A stretch of 64,000 bases of DNA from NCBI RefSeq assembly GCF_949628265.1, contig NC_088789.1, positions 3,658,001-3,722,000 of the forward strand. The letters are read 5' to 3'. Below the pieces are notes generated by a model that saw only the letters and a program-made list of their open reading frames with translations, did no database searches and had not been told where the DNA came from. The stretch's first letter is position 1; every line of letters begins with the position of its first letter. Shown piece after piece: positions 14,850 to 29,389 of this stretch. This stretch comes from Cloeon dipterum. Its lineage: Eukaryota; Arthropoda; Insecta; Ephemeroptera; Baetidae. A program made the translations under genes and the position numbers.

Positions 14850-15320
14850 CCCAAAAAATAACACCGCGAACGGATAACATGGGCGCACCAGGCCGCACAG
14901 GGACCCAGCCCACTTAAGGGCCACTTACTTGCCTCCGCACCGAGAACTGCATTGAAACGGTAGAGCTAGACATTTGTCCCGTGAAGCCAAATCACGCATG
15001 CTGGAAAGATCTTTCTATGCAAACCAGCAAGTAGCGAGTCGGCGCCGGTGCGCCTCCCTGCTCGTTGAGCAATTCGTCCTGGTCCCGGCAAAATTGCGCA
15101 ACGTTCAACAAACACCCAAATATTCATTGTTGAATTGATTGTTGACCTTTTCTTGCAACAAGGAAATTCGCGTTTGGTTGTTGAAAGTTACGCAATTTTG
15201 CCGGGACCAGGACGAATTTGAGCATTTCGAGTCACTAAACTAACCACTTTTTGTCATCTCTGACATTGGGTAGCCAGTATTAGATCTCCGAACTGCTCAA
15301 ATACCTCCCATTGCTTTGAC
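14850..15320 (+). repeat. Dispersed repeat, copy A (interrupted by a MITE)
   Basis: This segment aligns by eye with 34460-34755. Shared blocks in the same order and orientation include GGGTCCCAATAACACCGC-like, TAACATGGG, CCGCACCGA, ATTGAAAC, TTTGTCCC, ACCAGCAAGT, CCGGCACCGG, GGTGCGC and GCATTGGGTATTAGATC. Copy A is split by a 146-bp inverted-repeat insertion at 15072-15217 that copy B lacks. No coding potential was seen and the class is unknown. Confidence 0.75.
15072..15217. mobile_element. 146-bp MITE with 31-bp terminal inverted repeats
   Basis: The element begins ATTCGTCCTGGTCCCGGC and ends with the reverse complement. The terminal repeats match over about 31 bp with one mismatch. It is flanked on both sides by TTGAGCA (15065-15071 and 15218-15224), a perfect 7-bp target duplication. 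The interior is short and non-coding, with a loose secondary palindrome of TTGTTGAA-type words. These are the marks of a non-autonomous DNA transposon. The 7-bp duplication does not by itself fix the superfamily. Confidence 0.9.
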
Positions 15321-16427
15321 ACTCCTGAGAATGCCTTAACAATGCGAGTCAACAGGCTGGTTATTATGTTTTAGTTAATTTATTTTAAGCTAGAGCTAGC
15401 TATTTTCTATAGAATTAAAGAGTAATGATACTGCAAAAGCCTGGAAAATGCTTGTTGCCAATGCATAAACTTGTCCCTTAGGATTCAGTTAAAGCGAAAA
15501 TTGACCTAGGAAGCACTGTAATTTTTCGAGAAAATTGGCTGGAAAGTTGCCGAGCTTTTCAAATGGTAATAGCTGTCTCCTTACTTGAAATCCGATTTAA
15601 TTTCAAAACCAAGAGTTTCCCCAATAAGTAGCATACACCGTTGGACAGATCTCGACGAGAGGAGTCGGAATATGCCAAGAAAATATGTTCAAGCACTGTA
15701 AATTTTCGATAAAATTGGCAAAATTTGAATTTTTATTGTAGGGGAAGGTCCATTTTTTATTATTACAAATTGTTGAACATTTTTGTTTAAAAGCGGATAT
15801 GATCGAACTTACAAAATTTATTACGCTGCGATTTTTCCGCAATTTTTCACTCTGTTAGTTTTACAATAGAAGTTCGAAATAAATATCGAAAAATGGGAAA
15901 AATATTATGTTTTCAATAACAAACACACCGGTGTATGGTGGATTTAGTTTCGTCTGGTTTCGCCACCCGCGGAAGTCCGAGATTCCGCGGGAAATTTTGA
16001 GTTCGGTTGTCAGTAGGGTCGTGCGTCTTGCATTATTTGCACATTAATAGACGTTGGATAAACACCAATAGAATTTTTTATAACTTAAATAATGTTTTGA
16101 AAGCGTTTTTGACTGGAACACTGGGAGAATAAAACTCACACTCATTTTTCCAATCTAATAAATTGCCGGTTTGAGCTTGTTTCCGTCGCGGAGGGATTCA
16201 CAAGATGTCGGCCCTGAACTGCACGTGGCTGCATGATCAATAGACGGACACACATTCCCATTGACTTTAAAATCTCTAGTAATTTACTAAATATTATTGA
16301 TAAATTTGTATTTTCTCAATGTTTTTGGGCTAAAGAAGGAAATATCACGATTCTGAACGTTCTCACGCGTCAATAACTTTGGAACTATTTGTTCTACTAC
16401 GTTTTAGCGGAGGACTCGATCCGAGCT
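15321..16427. other. Spacer upstream of the canonical PABP gene
   Basis: AT-rich. A 29-bp direct repeat (starting AAGCACTGTAAWTTTTCGAK) occurs at 15511 and 15691, 180 bp apart, with three or four mismatches. The sequence between and beyond the two copies is not repeated, so this is not a satellite. A GC-richer segment lies at 15950-16030. No gene is recognised. Confidence 0.35.
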
Positions 16428-16633
16428 TATATAAAGGGGAAGCGCCCTACTTTCACTTGCCTCCACTCAGAATAAGCAGGGACTGTTTGTCGTGTGGTTG
16501 TGTGCTCTTCCAATTTAGGCCACACAACCCACTCTTTTCGTCATATAATTTTAAAAAAACCAAAAAAATCATAAAATACATAAAAGCATAAAAAAATAGT
16601 AAAATATATTCAAAAATACCATAAAACTTTGAG
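16428..16633 (+). promoter_or_regulatory. pAbp: pAbp promoter and A-rich 5' UTR exon
   Basis: A consensus TATATAAA lies at 16428-16435. It is followed 20-30 bp later by pyrimidine-rich, initiator-like sequence (CTACTTTCACTTGCC), consistent with a TATA promoter and a terminal-oligopyrimidine start. The non-coding exon then carries a long A-rich tract (about 16551-16629) broken every few bases by T or C, and ends at a donor (TGAG|gtgagt) at 16633. The following leader intron is 66 bp. Known PABP mRNAs have such an oligo(A) element in the 5' UTR, which PABP binds to repress its own translation. That role is inferred here by analogy. Confidence 0.8.
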
Positions 16634-16675
16634 GTGAGTAACGAATTTTCTTCTCGCTCTTGCATGTGTGACTAA

Positions 16676-20172
<3,497 letters not shown>

Positions 20173-20830
20173 AGGGAGGTATTCCGCATAAAACAATATT
20201 GAAAAAACTAAAAAAAATTGTAAAACCTTTGGAAAGCGAAATATTTTCAGAAAAGAGGCACGTTGATAAACAAAACAAAAAAACAGTAAAATGTAAAGCC
20301 CAAAAAATTACTCTATAACAAACATTCACTTCATTCCCGCGTGGCTAGACAGTTTGGTGGCCACTGCGAAAACTCTTGGTTAATGTAAGAAAATTGCATT
20401 TTCAATTAAATGGGGAAAATGTAAGTGCTGCAAGGGGTAGTCCAAATTGTCTCCCTCTCTCTGTGGCATCCAGCATGCCTAGGTTTGATGCGCAATTATA
20501 TGAACAGGACCATGTTGTCTATACAAGCCAGCAATTGTTATTTAGTAATCTTCACCCCATTGATTTGAATCTGTCAAAATTCCATCTCAATTAAGTCGGA
20601 GGTCGCTTGTAATGCTGCGCCTTAACATCATTTAACGTCCTAAACGATTACGTGCCCCTTGCCATGCACACATCAATGAATTCAGTTCAGTGCTTAAAGG
20701 CACTGGACTCTTTGAATTATTTTCACCGTTTAGCTGGATTTTGTTAATGTTACACTGAGAAATTGGTATTGCCTTGTCTGTATCTCCTAACCATGTCGCG
20801 TTAACAATAAACTTCCTCATCTAATTCTGA
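20173..20830 (+). terminator. pAbp: pAbp 3' UTR with polyadenylation signal
   Basis: AATAAA at 20806-20811 is followed by a T/G-rich stretch from 20820, a convincing cleavage and polyadenylation site about 640 bp after the stop. Internal open frames here show no coding character. Confidence 0.65.
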
Positions 20831-22170
20831 TGTCTTTTATTTTTACGTCACACACTCCCAGCTGCTGACTGTTCTATTCATAATTTATAAATAGGAATTA
20901 AAATGAAGGACATATTATTTGATTTCCCTCTCAGACCATGGGAATTTAGGTAGACAAAAAGTGAGGACCGATTAATTCCTTAAATTCCTTTTAATATATA
21001 GCATGCTACTGAGGTAAGAACCCAGCAAACAAGCTAAGTGATGACAGTGCGAGATTGACAGAGCGGCGGATAGACGCGAGCTAAATTCGGTGGCCATGAA
21101 TATACTAATAAGAATCAAGCCACTTTTGTATCACCTTTCTAACCTGGAGATGATTGACATGAGATAGCTCTTGGTGTATTTTTTTCATGTATTGAATATC
21201 AAGTGCACGAGTTTCTTCCTCACCATAGTCAGAGCGCCGTCAATATCGGAATGAAAGAATAAGCTCGGTAGCGAAAGCAATAAATAATGAGGAAGCTTTT
21301 CACACAGAACTCAATTCTTCATTGTGGAAGCAGCAGCAATCGTCAAGTCGAAGAACTTACAGTCGGACCAGTTTCCTGAGAGCTTCCAACAGCTCTGGAT
21401 CTGCTGCAGATAACTACAATTTCTATATTTCTGTGGGAATTTGCTCAATAATAACAGCTCCTCTATGTATTGGAAGCAAGCTGCAAAATCCAAACTACTG
21501 CCTAGAAACGCGTGTCAATTAAAATCTTGACTTTATGTACTCCATTGTTTCCAATCAGAAAGTTATTTGAACAGCAAGTCAAACTAACTAAATAATTCAA
21601 CCACGGCTAAACAACATTATTTCAAATCTAATAGCTGCTTCAATAAAAATCTGCTCAAAAAACTTATTATCTATAAAAAAAATTAGATATTCCTGTGCGT
21701 TAATGGTCATTACATTTTTTCGATTTTTTCAGAGAAAACTATAGAGATCGCACAATTTTACAGTAAATTGCATTCTTGATCAACTGTATTAACAGCCTGA
21801 TACAGACGACAGTTTGCTTTTAGCGATCTTTTTACACATGTCGCATATTAGCAACCTAGCAGAAATTTATCATTAATATGATAGCAATACGCCATATGGA
21901 AGCAGCGATGGTGTACCAGTAAAATCTTACAAAATGAAACACACAAATTTGTGTTGCTAAAATCGCTCTTCCCTTATTGATGTCGTTTTACTGGCACATT
22001 GGGACGACTACAGTGTTTGATTAATTGGTTTTCCACTAGCTTCTTTGCATTTTCTCATTGTTAGCATCTCAATTTTACTGTCCGACTTATGTACCTATAT
22101 TTATTTGTACTAATTGGTTGTTGAAATGGAGAAGTTAAATAAGGATACCGAGCATTCTAGTAAAAATATT
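20831..22170. other. Intergenic, nothing recognised
   Basis: AT-rich spacer between the pAbp 3' end and the MRTO4 3' end (opposite strand). No gene, RNA or clear repeat was recognised. Confidence 0.4.
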
Positions 22171-23184
22171 TTAATTTTCATCTTCCAGATCATCGTCGTC
22201 TGATGGCAAAGGTACGTCGCTTGCATCCAGGTCAGGAGCAACTTTAACAAAGCTGCCATCATTTGACCAAAATGCACGAACAGTCATTTTGAAGTCAGCC
22301 ATTTGCTCTCCCAAGTATTTCTGAAAATTTAATGGTGAGTAATTCAACAAAAAACTAGTTTGAGAAATTTTACCAGAATCCTAGCTTGCTCAGGATTGAG
22401 AATGTCTCCCTCTTTGCACACCGTGTATTCTTTTGTCAAGGTCACCACACCTAGAAAGATGATTGAAAGTTGAATTTAATTGGTAAAACTCACGCATCAA
22501 ATTAAATACCTTTTTTCAAAGCTGTAGGCAGTCCCAACTGTCTCAGCTGCGGTTCCATAGAATGGACAAACTGCTCCATTGGGCCAGCTGGCAGCGTTAT
22601 TGTGCGTTTTACTTTACAGCCAGATCTTGCAAAATCTTGCTCCGAAAAGTTTTCAAACCACCTTTAAAACCATTAAATTACAACAGATGTATCACCACAG
22701 TAATTTAAAACATACGATAGCACTTCTTCCTTGTCTTTGTTAGTGAACAACAAGCCACACTGTCCGTGAAGGGTGTTTGCCAGCTTGTGAATATTTGGCT
22801 GGACCTCTTTCTCTTTTGTTGTGCCAAGAGCAATAGCCATCACTTTGTTCTTTCCAAAAAAGAATCTGTGTTTTGAATAAAATATGAACTCCGGATCAGG
22901 TTTACTAATTGCTGATGTACCTGCTTTGTTTCCACTCCTCGCGAACATCCTTCAATTTGTTATTCCTCATATTTTGTACCGAAAATACAAAAGCCCTTGC
23001 ATAGCTCTCTATGCATTTTTGGATCTCCTCCACAAGTTGCTTCTTCAAAGTTGGACCCTTCTTCGTCGTTCTGGTGAGGGAAACTGTAGTCAAACATAAA
23101 TATTAAGCATAAATATACTCTTATTACATTAAATCATCAAGTGTAATGACACTCACTCTTTTTGTCTCTCTTTGATTTCGGCAT
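22171..23184 (-). CDS. Mrto4: mRNA turnover protein 4 homolog, ribosome assembly factor
   Basis: MRTO4/Mrt4 is a nucleolar paralog of ribosomal stalk protein P0 that holds the P0 site on pre-60S particles. Six exons on the minus strand (23157-23184, 22921-23083, 22716-22865, 22510-22661, 22374-22450, 22171-22320) keep frame and give 239 residues, the same length as the human protein. Landmarks are [15 protein letters not shown] at the start, [66 protein letters not shown] and [15 protein letters not shown]. An acidic C-terminus (SDDDDLEDE) closes the protein. The splice at 22716 was chosen over an alternative 6 bp downstream because it restores the family's EEV-x-x-WF spacing. Introns are 53-74 bp. 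Confidence 0.97.
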
Positions 23185-23400
23185 CTTTGACAAAATTAAA
23201 CAAGCACACACGTGGTTTCGACCTTTTCCCTCGTGTTTACAAAGATGAACTTGTCTGCCTCCTCAAAATCGGGCTTCGAACTCGGGTGACGCTATCGATT
23301 TCTAAAACGAGCAAGTAGGCACACGTGCTAAGTGAATGGACAGCGGAGTGGGCGTGAACCGGCATTCATGATTTTTGGTATCGCCCATTCGTGTTTGGGC
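23185..23400 (-). promoter_or_regulatory. MRTO4 promoter region
   Basis: GC-richer sequence directly upstream of the MRTO4 start. It contains TATCGATT at 23293-23300, one base from the TATCGATA element found in promoters of insect growth genes. There is no TATA box. The start site was not determined. Confidence 0.35.
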
Positions 23401-26400
23401 CACCGCATACTACTCGAGTCAAATCTGAAAATGACCTCTCAGGTTAAAGAGTAAAAAAGAAACCTGACGCCTACTAAACAGAAACATCCAGTAAGATTAT
23501 GGAGACAAAAATTGGCATTTAACTTAGTAATGAAACTTTAAAAACATTTTTAATGTGAGCGCTAGCGAAGCTCTTCTTGTAGGATAGCCGGTGTTCTAAA
23601 AAAGGATGGGCACATCGACTGCGCATAAGGCATCTTTGACTAGAGCAGTCGTTCTTTGTTTCCGGTACTGTGAACCCCTTTTCGTTGCGGAGGTTACTGC
23701 CGGGCGCCGATAGACGGAATTTAGTGAGTAGCAGTTGTCAACTGGATTCCTGACACCTGAGGGTTGGAACCCTGAAACGTAAGTGCTTAAACACGTGAAG
23801 GGTATACAGAAATCGGCCCAACTGGCCGCCTTGGGCGCTCAAAACCGTTCCGCTGCCGATAGTATCCCTAATGCGCCATCTTGAATCGGACTTGATTTTG
23901 GGTTTTTCGCCTCTTTTTCCGGCTTATTCGGCCGCCGCCTCACAGCTACTCTGCGCGACCGATTCAGACCGCGCTAATTGTAGGTAAGGTGACAATTTTA
24001 GGACGGCGGTCCGCGTTCTCGGACTGTTTCATCCGCTTACAAAATGCGCTGAATGCGTGATTTAGAGAAATGGGAGGAGTCGGCAGAATCGCCTTTTTTA
24101 CCTGGCAATCACTCGATCGCCACCTATGTACCAGCCGAGCATTCCTCAGCAACGCATTTCTTGGCAAATCCTTGCTCTCGACTCATCTTACGCAGCATCT
24201 GCTTTCATCGAGGTCGTTATTCTTTTATAATTCCTAATTCCTTCTCTGCCCCCTTATCTACTAGCATCAAACGAGTTAAATTTAAAATCGTAGAAGATGT
24301 TCGGCACTAACTTCCTTGTCCATCTCCAAGGTTCTAACGATGCTTATGGGCATCATCTGCGTCATAGCGAAACGCTCGGTATCCTCGCGTATGGTATTTA
24401 TTATTTATATTTTTTTGTGTAATGATCTATTGAAAATCCGTACTTTGAGCAGAATCCATCATCCATCGCGTTTTTCCTTGTCTTTAATTGGAAGCCTCAT
24501 CTCCGAGTCTATCGGCTTAAACGTAATTTGTGTATTAATTCTTTCCTGCGCCTAATTGCTGGGGTGATTGTTGAGCAATCATGTGCTTAGCAATGCGGCA
24601 CGGCTTTCGTGAATCTTATCAGCCGCCCAGGTGTGTCACACCCACTTTCCTTAAAAGCCGAGTTTGACTCATGCCGCAATACTTTGTATCGCCGTGTGCA
24701 AGCATGCCAGCCACGATTCTCGATTCTCTCTCTCTCTCTCGACGCTTCTCGGCCTAGATCAATTTTTGCGACTGCAACATCATCGAAGCGTCTGCGTCAC
24801 AGAAATGAATTTCCAATTTTTATCCCAACTTTGAGCTTTGGCCTTTATATCTTAAAAAAATAATAATTTTAGTTTTCTTTTTCGGGTTATTCGAGAAGCT
24901 AAGAGCCATTTTCAGTGATTGTCGAACGATTTTGCTCTAATACATCGTCTTCAAGCTGCAGCTCATCGTGCAGAAAACAAATGGCGAGATTTGACGTGCG
25001 CCTGGCAATGGTTCAATGGAATAGACTTGTCCTGCATAAATAGCAGTGACGAAATGCTACGCGAGAAAGTGAATTCGAATGAAATTGCCTCCTACGCTAG
25101 AGCTCGCCTCTGATCCGAGAAAGCAGGCCAAATTAATTTATTGAGACTAAATTTGGTATTGTGTCGCGCTTTCCTTTCCCAGCCCTCGGCAGGCGACCAG
25201 GCGGCGTTCGCAGCCAATTTTCCGCCCTTTGATTACCGTTTCTTTCATTCTTTTCTCCGGGGGGAAATCCGAGCTGGCTTCCTATTACGCAACAAAAGAG
25301 AGCACTGGCTGATTGGCTCTTTCTATTCAATTGTTTGTCTCCATCGTAGATGGTTAATTGCTGCTTTCAGAGCTAATATTAAGTTGTTTTTAGAGCTGCC
25401 TTTCAATTTAAATTTATGACACATTTCCTCTGTTGAGCAACGTATTTGTAATTTGACAGCGCCAAGCAGAAATAGCTTAATAGCTGAACTTCAGCTGATT
25501 CTTGCAACGCAATATTTATTTTCAAAAAGCGCAGCTCTTCTAAATTTCAATTTCTATTAATTCAAACTACTCCACTGTTTTGTGTTCTTTTATATTTTCC
25601 CAACCATGAAAGAGCTGATTGCTATAAACACAGACGTATTTTACTTGAAAGGAAATGTATCACACCAGTAATTCTGACTTCCTTGTTTGGGCGATTGATA
25701 CGATTTCGTGGAGACGTGGAACACTGCAACAGTGTGACCGGATTTTTGAGCCGCACGCAAACGAACAGGCGAGGGATTGATTCGGTCAAGGGGCAAACAG
25801 CGATGCCGAAAATGATAATTGCGATAGCAGCGCTTGCTCTCATTCGTAGAGCACAGAGTCGCGGGTCGGCCGCTGATAAGGAGCACGGTGGGCAAGCGAG
25901 TGACGAATAAATTGATCGCGGCGGCCGCCGTACCGGCTCTTGCGCACTCTGCTCTTTTCGCCGGAGAGCAAGCGAGCGAGCGGCCCCGCTCGCTGCTCCG
26001 TTCGTCCGCCGTCCCTTCGTTTCGCTCCGCTCGCCGTTTTTGTCGCCCACTCGCCCGCCGCCGTCCGTGACGCTCGCTCGAATTTTCTCCTTTTTTGGAC
26101 GGCCGCACCAGCACCAAATCTGATTTGTTTGGCCCTAACGCAGTTTCCGCCGCCGACACGCACGCGTCATGCCTTTGAGAGGCGGCTGGCCCAGATTGCC
26201 GCTGACACGTGCACAGGTGTGCCCAGGTACGCGTCAGTCGGTGTGCTCCACGTGCGCGTTGGGTCGGCCTCAAATTTTCGAGACTGTGTCAAGGAGCTGA
26301 AATATTGTTAAAAATTGAGAAATAGAATATTGCTAATTCCTTAAGTTAAATCAGATGGAATGAAACTGGTCGTTTCTCTTGATAAACATATTTGGGTTCT

Positions 26401-26821
26401 ACTTAAAATGCACATCCACGCTTCGGTTGTGGTCTATACCCTTCAGTAAGGACACTAAATTGTAATGGAAAGAAACTAATTGTAAGCCATTTTTGCTATT
26501 TCATGGTTTGCCACTTCGACCCCCCCCCCCCCTCCGAACTGTGGCATTCTTTAATCTGAATGGCAACACTTGATGATGGTTCAGCATTGACCACTGCCAG
26601 CTATCCTAAGATCGTTTGAAAGTCAATTAAGTGTTTGTTTTCCCAATATCGCTTAATTTTACATGAATCACCATAAATTTTCGAGATCAATGTTATGAGA
26701 AGCGTAATAAAATTTTCATTTTTTAATTTCCTCTATGAGGAAATTCAGTAGCGAAATACGAGATGCGTTTCACGCTAAAACGCTAAAGCTAAACCACTGA
26801 AGATCGTTTTTCTTGTTTCAG
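23401..26821 (+). other. 14-3-3 zeta upstream region with candidate leader exons
   Basis: No protein gene is supported here. The coding exon of 14-3-3 zeta begins at an acceptor (gtttcag) at 26820-26821, so at least one leader exon must lie upstream. Candidates by donor quality are exons ending near 23779 (GAAAC|gtaagt), near 23983 (GTAG|gtaagg) and near 26227 (CCCAG|gtacgc). The last lies in a CpG-rich island (about 25640-26290) with many CGCTCG words, a likely promoter. Low-complexity patches are (TC)n near 24727 and a C run at 26521. Long open frames in the island reflect its GC content. Confidence 0.35.
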
Positions 26822-26927
26822 CGGAACCAGCAAGCTAGAGCGGAGACACTGCTGTTTGAGCAGGGGCGGCGAGCAGCGCGGCAAAAGCAACCCGTAACAC
26901 AACACAAACACACACACACCGGTTAAA

Positions 26928-29389
26928 ATGTCCGTCGACAAGGAGGAACTAGTGCAGCGTGCCAAGCTGGCCGAGCAGGCTGAACGGTACGATGACATGG
27001 CTGCAGCCATGAAGTCTGTGACTGAGACTGGCGTAGAGCTCTCAAACGAAGAGAGGAACCTTTTGTCTGTGGCGTACAAGAACGTGGTCGGTGCCAGGCG
27101 ATCCTCGTGGCGAGTCATCTCCAGCATAGAACAGAAGACAGAAGGCAGTGAGAGAAAACAGCAGATGGCGAAGGAGTACAGGGAAAAAGTCGAAAAAGAG
27201 CTCAGAGAGATCTGCTACGACGTTCTGGTCAGTCTCGCCCACTCGACGGCCGCTCGGAACAGTGATATTAACCGAAAGAATTTCCTCCTTGTCTGATTGC
27301 AGGGCCTTCTAGATAAATTCCTGATCCCCAAAGCCAGCAACGCTGAAAGCAAAGTATTTTACCTGAAGATGAAGGGAGATTACTACAGGTACCTTGCGGA
27401 AGTCGCCACCGGGGACAACAGAAATAGTAAGTTTCCGAATATCAAGCTCTCTTGTCATTTAGCATTAGTTGTAGTTAGACTGGTTGTGGTAATGAACAAT
27501 ACGCCTGCACACGAACCCTCCTGTTGTGGTCGCATATTGGCCCTCTAGGTTCCTAAAGAGTGCGAAAATCAAAAAAGGCCTCGCATATTTGAATCGGCGC
27601 GTCCCTGTCACGCGGGACTCACTGAATTCTTGAGTGGCCACATTTTCGGTGACAGCTTTTCTCTCATCCGTGCCGGAGTTGCCAGTCTTAATGGCGTCGG
27701 CGAATTCTTGGCGACGGTCGCATCATTGTCATGTGTGCCAGAACACGCTTTCAAATGATGCCTTGCAATTTATCCGCGAGGCACCTTGTCTCATAAGCAG
27801 TGAACAAGCGAGGGGTGGGGGGAACATTGCACCAGTAGTTGCTGACAATCAATATGAGAACATGACACAACTAGGCCAGCTGCACATTCATTCGCGGTGT
27901 GACTGGTATTCTCCCCAAAGCCACTTTCCGTCGAGTCAATTAGCTGGCTAATTAAAGACGAGAAAAGCTGCCACTCGGATTACGTGTTCTGTACACCCTC
28001 GGAAGTCGAATTAAGAACGAACTCTGCAGACGTCTCTCGTGGATTAAACAAGCGAGAAGATGTCGTTTGCACCCTCCCGCTAGAAAATACGTACTAACAG
28101 TAGACCTAAGCTAGATTAGTAGAGTTCACTAATACGCATGGTGTTTTAATGTGCAGGCGTAGTGGATGATTCACAGAAGGCATACCAGGACGCGTTCGAA
28201 ATCAGCAAGTCGAAGATGCAGCCGACACACCCCATCAGACTGGGACTAGCCCTCAATTTCTCTGTGTTCTACTACGAAATCCTCAATTCGCCAGACAAAG
28301 CATGCCAGTTGGCTAAGCAGGTGTGTGTTACGCCACGGATCTCACGTGTGCCCCTTTTTTGTTTGATTCGCAGCCGTTGTGGACGACTCACAGAAGTCCT
28401 ACCAGGAGGCGTTTGACATTGCCAAATCTAAAATGCAGCCCACCCACCCCATCAGGCTAGGCCTGGCCCTCAACTTTTCAGTTTTCTATTACGAAATAAT
28501 CAATTCCCCGGCCAGAGCCTGCCACCTGGCCAAGCAGGTATTGCCTGGTTACATGAGTGCCCTTTTCACCAGCATGGCCTCACCAAGTTTTTTTTCTCTG
28601 CTAACTCTGTGTGTCTTGTGTCGTCCTAACGTTTTTCACAGCGTCGTAGCGATTTGAGAGTGCATACTACACCTCTAACGCTGCTTAGTAAATTCTCATA
28701 TAGTCTCTTGACTGGTGAAACTGGTTACTTTGACCAAGTGATCTCGTGTTGGCCAATTAATTACGTTTCCATGTATTGATTAAATTAACAACCCCACTTG
28801 TCTTCTGCATTATCGTGCAAATCGCGAGCTTCCAAAGTGGCTGCTGCATGGTGCTTTGGGCTGATTGGTCAGAAATGTTTGTACAGTTCTTGTTATTTCA
28901 CTATTCAATGCTACTTTTACATGAGCTTTCATGAGCTTTCATGAGCTAGATCATTCTAATGAAAAAAATTAATTTTTCTAGTTTACTCTCACAAAAATCC
29001 TGATGAAATTCAAGGTTAACTTACAGATTATGTCAATCAATGAAACGTCTGACAATTTTAGATTCGCTATTTTGCAATTTTCTTCTGACCAAGCAGCTCA
29101 CGCACCTAACTCATAAGTAGTTATTTTATAACGTCTAGTCTCCTGGTGCTGCAATATTTAACCAAACCCCCGGCAAGCGCTCAAGCCAAGTGCCAAACCA
29201 TGTTCTAAAATGCTGATTTTTTTCCCACTCTAGGCGTTTGATGACGCGATCGCTGAGCTCGACACCTTGAACGAAGACAGCTACAAAGACTCAACGCTCA
29301 TCATGCAACTGCTCAGGGACAACCTGACGTTGTGGACGTCAGACACACAGGGAGACGGAGACGAGCCTCAGGAGGGCGGGGACAATTGA
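26928..29389 (+). CDS. 14-3-3zeta: 14-3-3 zeta adaptor protein, alternatively spliced
   Basis: 14-3-3 proteins are dimeric cytosolic adaptors for phosphoserine/threonine partners. Exons: 26928-27227, 27303-27426, one of two alternatives (28157-28320 or 28374-28537), and 29234-29389. Either isoform has 247 residues. Visible signatures are [20 protein letters not shown] (with the basic-pocket lysine and arginine), [15 protein letters not shown], the C-terminal signature [13 protein letters not shown], and [13 protein letters not shown] before an acidic tail. Residue 142 and onward is encoded by the alternative exon. The 5' UTR begins at 26822 and ends in an AC-repeat just before the ATG. Identification is certain. 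Confidence 0.98.
28157..28320 (+). CDS. 14-3-3zeta: 14-3-3 zeta alternative exon, version a
   Basis: A 164-nt exon entering at phase 1. It encodes [20 protein letters not shown] through [15 protein letters not shown]. Flanking splice sites are good (gtgcag acceptor, CAG|gtgtgt donor). It corresponds to the region before the C-terminal helix that contacts ligands. It is closest to the standard zeta sequence. Confidence 0.93.
28374..28537 (+). CDS. 14-3-3zeta: 14-3-3 zeta alternative exon, version b
   Basis: A duplicate of version a with identical length and phase, beginning 53 bp after it. It encodes [20 protein letters not shown] through [15 protein letters not shown]. Differences are mostly conservative (A/S, D/E, S/A, L/I) except PDKACQ to PARACH. 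The acceptor (ttcgcag) and donor (CAG|gtattg) are intact. Including both exons would shift the frame of the last exon, so they must be alternatives. This matches the duplicated exon known in fly 14-3-3 zeta. Confidence 0.92.

Noticed and set aside
25641-26273. Long open frames (up to 210 codons) on the minus strand
   Set aside because: They overlap several equally long frames on both strands in a CpG-rich island. Composition is dominated by R, A and S with no domain or splice logic. They are a by-product of GC content near the 14-3-3 promoter.
28919-28948. Three tandem copies of a ten-base word (CATGAGCTTT)
   Set aside because: Short, intronic and without context. Most likely replication slippage.
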